Source of the DNA: Sphingobium sp. YR768 | Lineage (GTDB): Bacteria; Pseudomonadota; Alphaproteobacteria; Sphingomonadales; Sphingomonadaceae | NCBI RefSeq assembly: GCF_900111125.1 | Contig: NZ_FOGE01000001.1 | Location: 310,001-374,000, forward strand | Length of the DNA: 64,000 nucleotides | Reading direction: 5' to 3' | Shown here: positions 61,135 through 64,000 of the stretch, one piece after another | Layout of the letters: each line of letters opens with the position of its first letter | Numbering within the stretch: position 1 is the stretch's first letter | Translations under genes and position numbers: made by a program | Notes under the pieces: model-generated | Told to the model about the DNA's origin: nothing | What the model saw: only the letters and a program-made list of their open reading frames with translations | Database searches by the model: none

Positions 61135-61809
61135 TCAGGCCGACGGCTTTTCCCGGTAGAGCGCCGGGAACATCGTCTTGAGCGCCGCGATCTTCGGCTT
61201 GTCCCAACGCATGATATAAGGATGCCAGGGGTTTTTGCGGGCGAAATCCTGATGGTCGGCCGCTGCATCCTGAAAGCCGGTAAAAGCCTCCACCCGCGTC
61301 ACGATCGGGTCGCGCCACAGGCCGGACTTGCCCAGTTGCGCCAGATAGGCGCGGGCCGCCCTATCCTGCTCTGCATTCAGCGGGAACAGCGCGCTGCGAT
61401 ATTGGGTGCCGCTGTCGGGGCGCTGATAATATAGCGTGGTCGGATCGGCCACGACCGAGAAGAAGATGCGCAGCAATGTGCCATAGCTGACCTGCGCGGG
61501 ATCATAAGTCACCCGGACCGACTCGGCAAAGCCGGTGTCGCCCTCGCTCACCGTCTCATAATCGACCCGGCGATCGCGCGGACCACCGGCAAAGCCGGAG
61601 ACGGCGAGATGGACACCTTTGACATGGGAGAAGACCCCCTCCACGCCCCAATAGCAGCCGCCGGCAAAAATGGCGGTTTCCAGCTTGCGGGTCGGCGCGG
61701 CGTCTATCGCAGGAACCGGCGCCAGCAGGGGCGATTGGGCATGTGCGGGGAAAGCGGCGGCAAGCGCCGCGAGAAAGAATAGGGTAAGGGCCTTAGAGCG
61801 CCGCACCAT
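61135..61809 (-). CDS. msrA: Exported methionine sulfoxide reductase MsrA
   Basis: 224 residues from the ATG at 61809. A signal peptide (ALTLFFLAALAAAFPAHAQ) precedes the MsrA domain with the catalytic cysteine in AGGCYWGVEGVF (usually GCFWG) and the family pieces VSEGDTGFAESVRVTYDP and HQDFARKNPWHPYI. It repairs Met-S-sulfoxide, here in the periplasm. Its start lies inside the end of a small upstream membrane-protein gene, so the two are coupled. Confidence 0.92.
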   Translation of the reverse strand: MVRRSKALTLFFLAALAAAFPAHAQSPLLAPVPAIDAAPTRKLETAIFAGGCYWGVEGVFSHVKGVHLAVSGFAGGPRDRRVDYETVSEGDTGFAESVRVTYDPAQVSYGTLLRIFFSVVADPTTLYYQRPDSGTQYRSALFPLNAEQDRAARAYLAQLGKSGLWRDPIVTRVEAFTGFQDAAADHQDFARKNPWHPYIMRWDKPKIAALKTMFPALYREKPSA

Positions 61810-61945
61810 GGCTCTGGGTCGCCGCAACAGCGGTGGAGCCGAACATCGGCGGCTCTTCGGGCTGAAGCATGAACATGCCGACAGCGCCGATCGCAAACCC
61901 GCCCAGAAAGCGCAGGAACAGGTCGGATTTCAGAAACGCCATCAT
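61793..61945 (-). CDS. Small membrane-anchored protein upstream of msrA
   Basis: 50 residues (MMAFLKSDLFLRFLGGFAIG … VGMFML) with one hydrophobic segment and a short polar tail ending HGAAL. GAAAGGCG precedes the first ATG. It overlaps the msrA start by 17 bases, which suggests translational coupling. Not recognised as a named family, but the composition and placing argue that it is a real gene. Confidence 0.6.
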   Translation of the reverse strand: MMAFLKSDLFLRFLGGFAIGAVGMFMLQPEEPPMFGSTAVAATQSHGAAL

Positions 61946-62183
61946 GGCAAACGCCTTTCTACCTTCTACTGCCGGTCCTACCGGCTATGCGGCTACCTTC
62001 ATGCGCCTTGCCCCTGACTGAACGGCCGGCCCTGCGTGAGCGGGTTTCGACCAATGTGGGCAGGAGAGCGACGAACGCAGCCTCTTATTCAGTTTCTTTG
62101 TGCAACGGGCATATAGAGCGCCCGGCGACAATCGCAAGACGGTGCGGCGCGAAAAAGACCGTTTCCATTTTTTGATCTGACAG

Positions 62184-62208
62184 AAAAACCGGCGCTTTCA
62201 CGCCGGTC
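62184..62208 (-). terminator. Rho-independent terminator of the aspartate aminotransferase gene
   Basis: ACCGGCG and CGCCGGT pair across a TGAAAG loop; on the minus strand a run of TTTTT follows. It lies 34 bases after the gene's stop. Confidence 0.75.
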
Positions 62209-62241
62209 TTCCCTATGTCGCAACCGCGAAGTTGCGCGTGC

Positions 62242-63444
62242 TTATTTCAGCGCGGCGCAGGCTTCCTGAATCCGCGTGCAGGCCTTCTTCAGCACCTCGT
62301 CCGAGGTGGCGTAGCTGATGCGGAAGGCCGGCGACAGGCCGAAGGCAGCGCCATGCACCGCGGCAACCTTGGCCTCATCCAGGAAATAACCGATCAGCGT
62401 TTCGTCGCTGTCGATCAGCACGCCCTTGGGCGTGGTCTTGCCGATTACGCCGCTGGCGTCGGGATAGACGTAGAAGGCCCCTTCGGGCGTCGGACAGTCG
62501 AGGCCCGGCGCGTCGTTCAGCATGGCGACCACCATGTCGCGGCGCTTCTTGAACACGGCGTTGCGGTCTTCCAGGAAGTCCTGCGGGCCGGTCAGCGCGG
62601 CGACGGCGGCGGCCTGGCTGATCGAGCAGGGGTTGCTGGTCGACTGCGATTGCAGCTTGCTCATCGCCTTGATGATCCATTCGGGGCCACCGGCAAAACC
62701 GATGCGCCAGCCGGTCATGGAGAAGGCCTTGGAACAGCCATTGACCGTCAGCGTGCGGTCATAGAGTTCCGGGCAGACTTGCGCGATGGTGGCGAAGGGG
62801 GTCGATGCGTACCAGACATGCTCATACATATCGTCGGTCATCACCAGCACATGCGGGTGACGCAGCAGCACATCGGCCAGCGCCTTCAGCTCATCGGCCG
62901 AATAGGCCGCGCCCGAGGGGTTGGACGGCGAATTGAGCATCACCCACTTGGTGCGCGGCGTGATCGCGGCTTCCAGCTGGGCGGCGGTAATCTTGTACCC
63001 CTGCGACGCCGGGCCTTCGATAAAGACCGGCTTGCCGCCCGCGAAATTCACGATGTCGGGATAGCTGACCCAATAGGGCGCCGGGATGATGACTTCATCG
63101 CCTGCATCGACGGTCGCGACCAGCGCGTTGAACAAAGTGTGCTTGCCGCCCGAATTGACGCTGATCTCGCTGCGCTTGTAGATCAGGCCATTGTCGCGCT
63201 TGAACTTGAAGGCGACCGCTTCCTTGACGTCGGCGGTGCCGTCCACGTCGGTATAACGGGTCAGATTCTTGCGAATGGCTTCAATGCCCGCCTCTTTGAC
63301 GAAATCGGGCGTATCAAAATCGGGTTCGCCAGCGGAGAGGCCAATAACGTCCACACCTTCGGCTTTGAGCGCGTTCACGCGGGCGCTCATGGCGAGCGTG
63401 GCGGACGGCTGGATGCGACCGAGGGCAGCGGAAGTCTGGCTCAT
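62242..63444 (-). CDS. Aspartate (class I) aminotransferase
   Basis: 400 residues. PLP-binding motifs: SPSNPSGAAYSADELK, the Lys in NGCSKAFSMTGWRIGFAGG, and NSGGKHTLFNAL, with a terminal RISYATSDE for the carboxylate. This is the alphaproteobacterial aspartate aminotransferase (subgroup I-gamma/AspC-type), which transfers the amino group between aspartate and 2-oxoglutarate; some members also handle prephenate. The leader before it holds a strong hairpin (63465–63509). Confidence 0.93.
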   Translation of the reverse strand: MSQTSAALGRIQPSATLAMSARVNALKAEGVDVIGLSAGEPDFDTPDFVKEAGIEAIRKNLTRYTDVDGTADVKEAVAFKFKRDNGLIYKRSEISVNSGGKHTLFNALVATVDAGDEVIIPAPYWVSYPDIVNFAGGKPVFIEGPASQGYKITAAQLEAAITPRTKWVMLNSPSNPSGAAYSADELKALADVLLRHPHVLVMTDDMYEHVWYASTPFATIAQVCPELYDRTLTVNGCSKAFSMTGWRIGFAGGPEWIIKAMSKLQSQSTSNPCSISQAAAVAALTGPQDFLEDRNAVFKKRRDMVVAMLNDAPGLDCPTPEGAFYVYPDASGVIGKTTPKGVLIDSDETLIGYFLDEAKVAAVHGAAFGLSPAFRISYATSDEVLKKACTRIQEACAALK

Positions 63445-63464
63445 GATAATAATCTTTCTCCAGA

Positions 63465-63509
63465 GCGATTTCGAAGCAGGTATAAACTGCCTGCTGGCTT
63501 GGAAATCGC
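63465..63509 (-). promoter_or_regulatory. Hairpin in the leader of the aspartate aminotransferase gene
   Basis: GCGATTTC (63465–63472) pairs with GAAATCGC (63502–63509); inside, AGCAGG (63475–63480) pairs with CCTGCT (63490–63495). It lies about 20 bases before the start codon. A role in transcript stability or translation control is possible; nothing in the window confirms it. Confidence 0.5.
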
Positions 63510-63632
63510 GACCAAAAACAATAAATCCCCGAGGCCCGCACGATTAGCGGACGCGGCGTCCCTTAGTGCGCAACGGACGATCCGGCAACCAGCCAGATGG
63601 GCGTTAATGGCTTTACGGCAGAATTGGAGTGG

Positions 63633-64000
63633 CTATCGCGCCAGCGTGGCGGCGACCATCCCCCGCGCGGCATTGCCGATGAAGAAGCCGTTCTCCAGAT
63701 CATAGGGGCGCAGGTCGCCCTCCACCGCCTCACCCATGTCGATCAGGCTCTGGCGTAATATGCCGGGCAAAATCCCGCGCGAGAGCGGCGGTGTCACCAG
63801 CTTGTCCCCCCGCTCGACGAAAAGGGACGAAAAACAGCCCTCGGTCAGATAGCCCTGCGCGTCGATCAGCAGCACCTCATAGGTGCCGCCACGCCGCAGC
63901 GCATCCTTGTACAGGCTGCGGTCGGTGGTCTTGTGCAGCAGGCGCGGATCCTGCGCGGGCGCATGGCGCGGCACTGCGGCGACCTTCATGATCGCGTCGG
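63633..64000 (-). CDS. Class IV aminotransferase / 4-amino-4-deoxychorismate lyase, C-terminal part
   Basis: The frame is open to the window edge, so only the last 120 or so residues are seen. They contain the PLP lysine region LLHKTTDRSLYKDAL, then LLIDAQGYLTEGCFSSLFVE and TPPLSRGILPGILRQSLI, the signature of the class IV family. The end (DLENGFFIGNAARGM) is like that of the PabC part of PabB–PabC fusions in sphingomonads, so it may be a folate-pathway gene. Branched-chain or D-amino-acid transaminase is possible. Confirming needs the missing N-terminus. Confidence 0.8.
   Translation of the reverse strand, partial: DAIMKVAAVPRHAPAQDPRLLHKTTDRSLYKDALRRGGTYEVLLIDAQGYLTEGCFSSLFVERGDKLVTPPLSRGILPGILRQSLIDMGEAVEGDLRPYDLENGFFIGNAARGMVAATLAR

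Overview
The window looks like the chromosome of a sphingomonad (order Sphingomonadales, most like Sphingobium). The support is high GC, the block dnaA–rpsT–mutM–ubiE–ubiB–coaBC–dut, a TonB-dependent receptor, a TipN-free alphaproteobacterial gene set (CycM-type cytochrome c, SecB, a Tim44-like protein) and several sphingomonad-style intergenic hairpin repeats. This is inferred from gene content only; no search was run.

Layout. 1–6.1 kb: the end of an ABC-F ATPase, then an EmrAB/NodT-type tripartite drug efflux operon facing a TetR regulator, with two matching CGTAC-N6-GTAYG operators between them. 6.2–11.1 kb: a receiver protein and the operon argH–lipoprotein–lysA–CysG-N, divergent from a TlpA-like lipoprotein. 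11.3–19.5 kb: a TonB receptor followed by RidA, flavin amine oxidase, cytochrome c, two PLP enzymes and a second RidA. Every protein of this set carries a Sec or Tat export signal. 19.5–27.8 kb: Trm112, LON-domain, CnoX-like thioredoxin, a sterol-desaturase-type hydroxylase, pheA, cytochrome c, a GNAT, LD-carboxypeptidase, cupin and dapE. 28–37.6 kb: an orphan membrane protein, a GGDEF/EAL protein, Smr, mltA, a Tim44-like protein, secB, murJ, trpS and DUF4136. 37.7–51.2 kb: exported GH1, a DAACS symporter, a cyclophilin, the dnaA block, dut, a MoeB-like protein, a DsrE-like protein and an XRE/membrane-protein pair. 51.2–54.4 kb: an accessory pocket with an IS1595-type element and its small passenger gene, three poorly conserved genes and a tRNA-like sequence. 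54.5–64 kb: ExbD, thrS–infC, AraC, SDR, quinone reductase, exported MsrA, an aspartate aminotransferase and the end of a class IV aminotransferase.

The most interesting locus is 11.3–19.5 kb. Its arrangement suggests a periplasmic amine or amino-acid oxidation pathway: uptake by the receptor, oxidation by a Tat-exported flavoenzyme that passes electrons to cytochrome c, imine hydrolysis by exported RidA proteins, and further conversion by two Tat-exported PLP enzymes. The substrate cannot be told from sequence. Other points of note are a non-canonical AUA start for infC, a 143-bp imperfect palindrome that supplies part of the pheA stop codon, a tandem duplication of the trpS 3' end with its stop codon, and a 72-nt tRNA-like element with a complete acceptor stem, T arm and encoded CCA.
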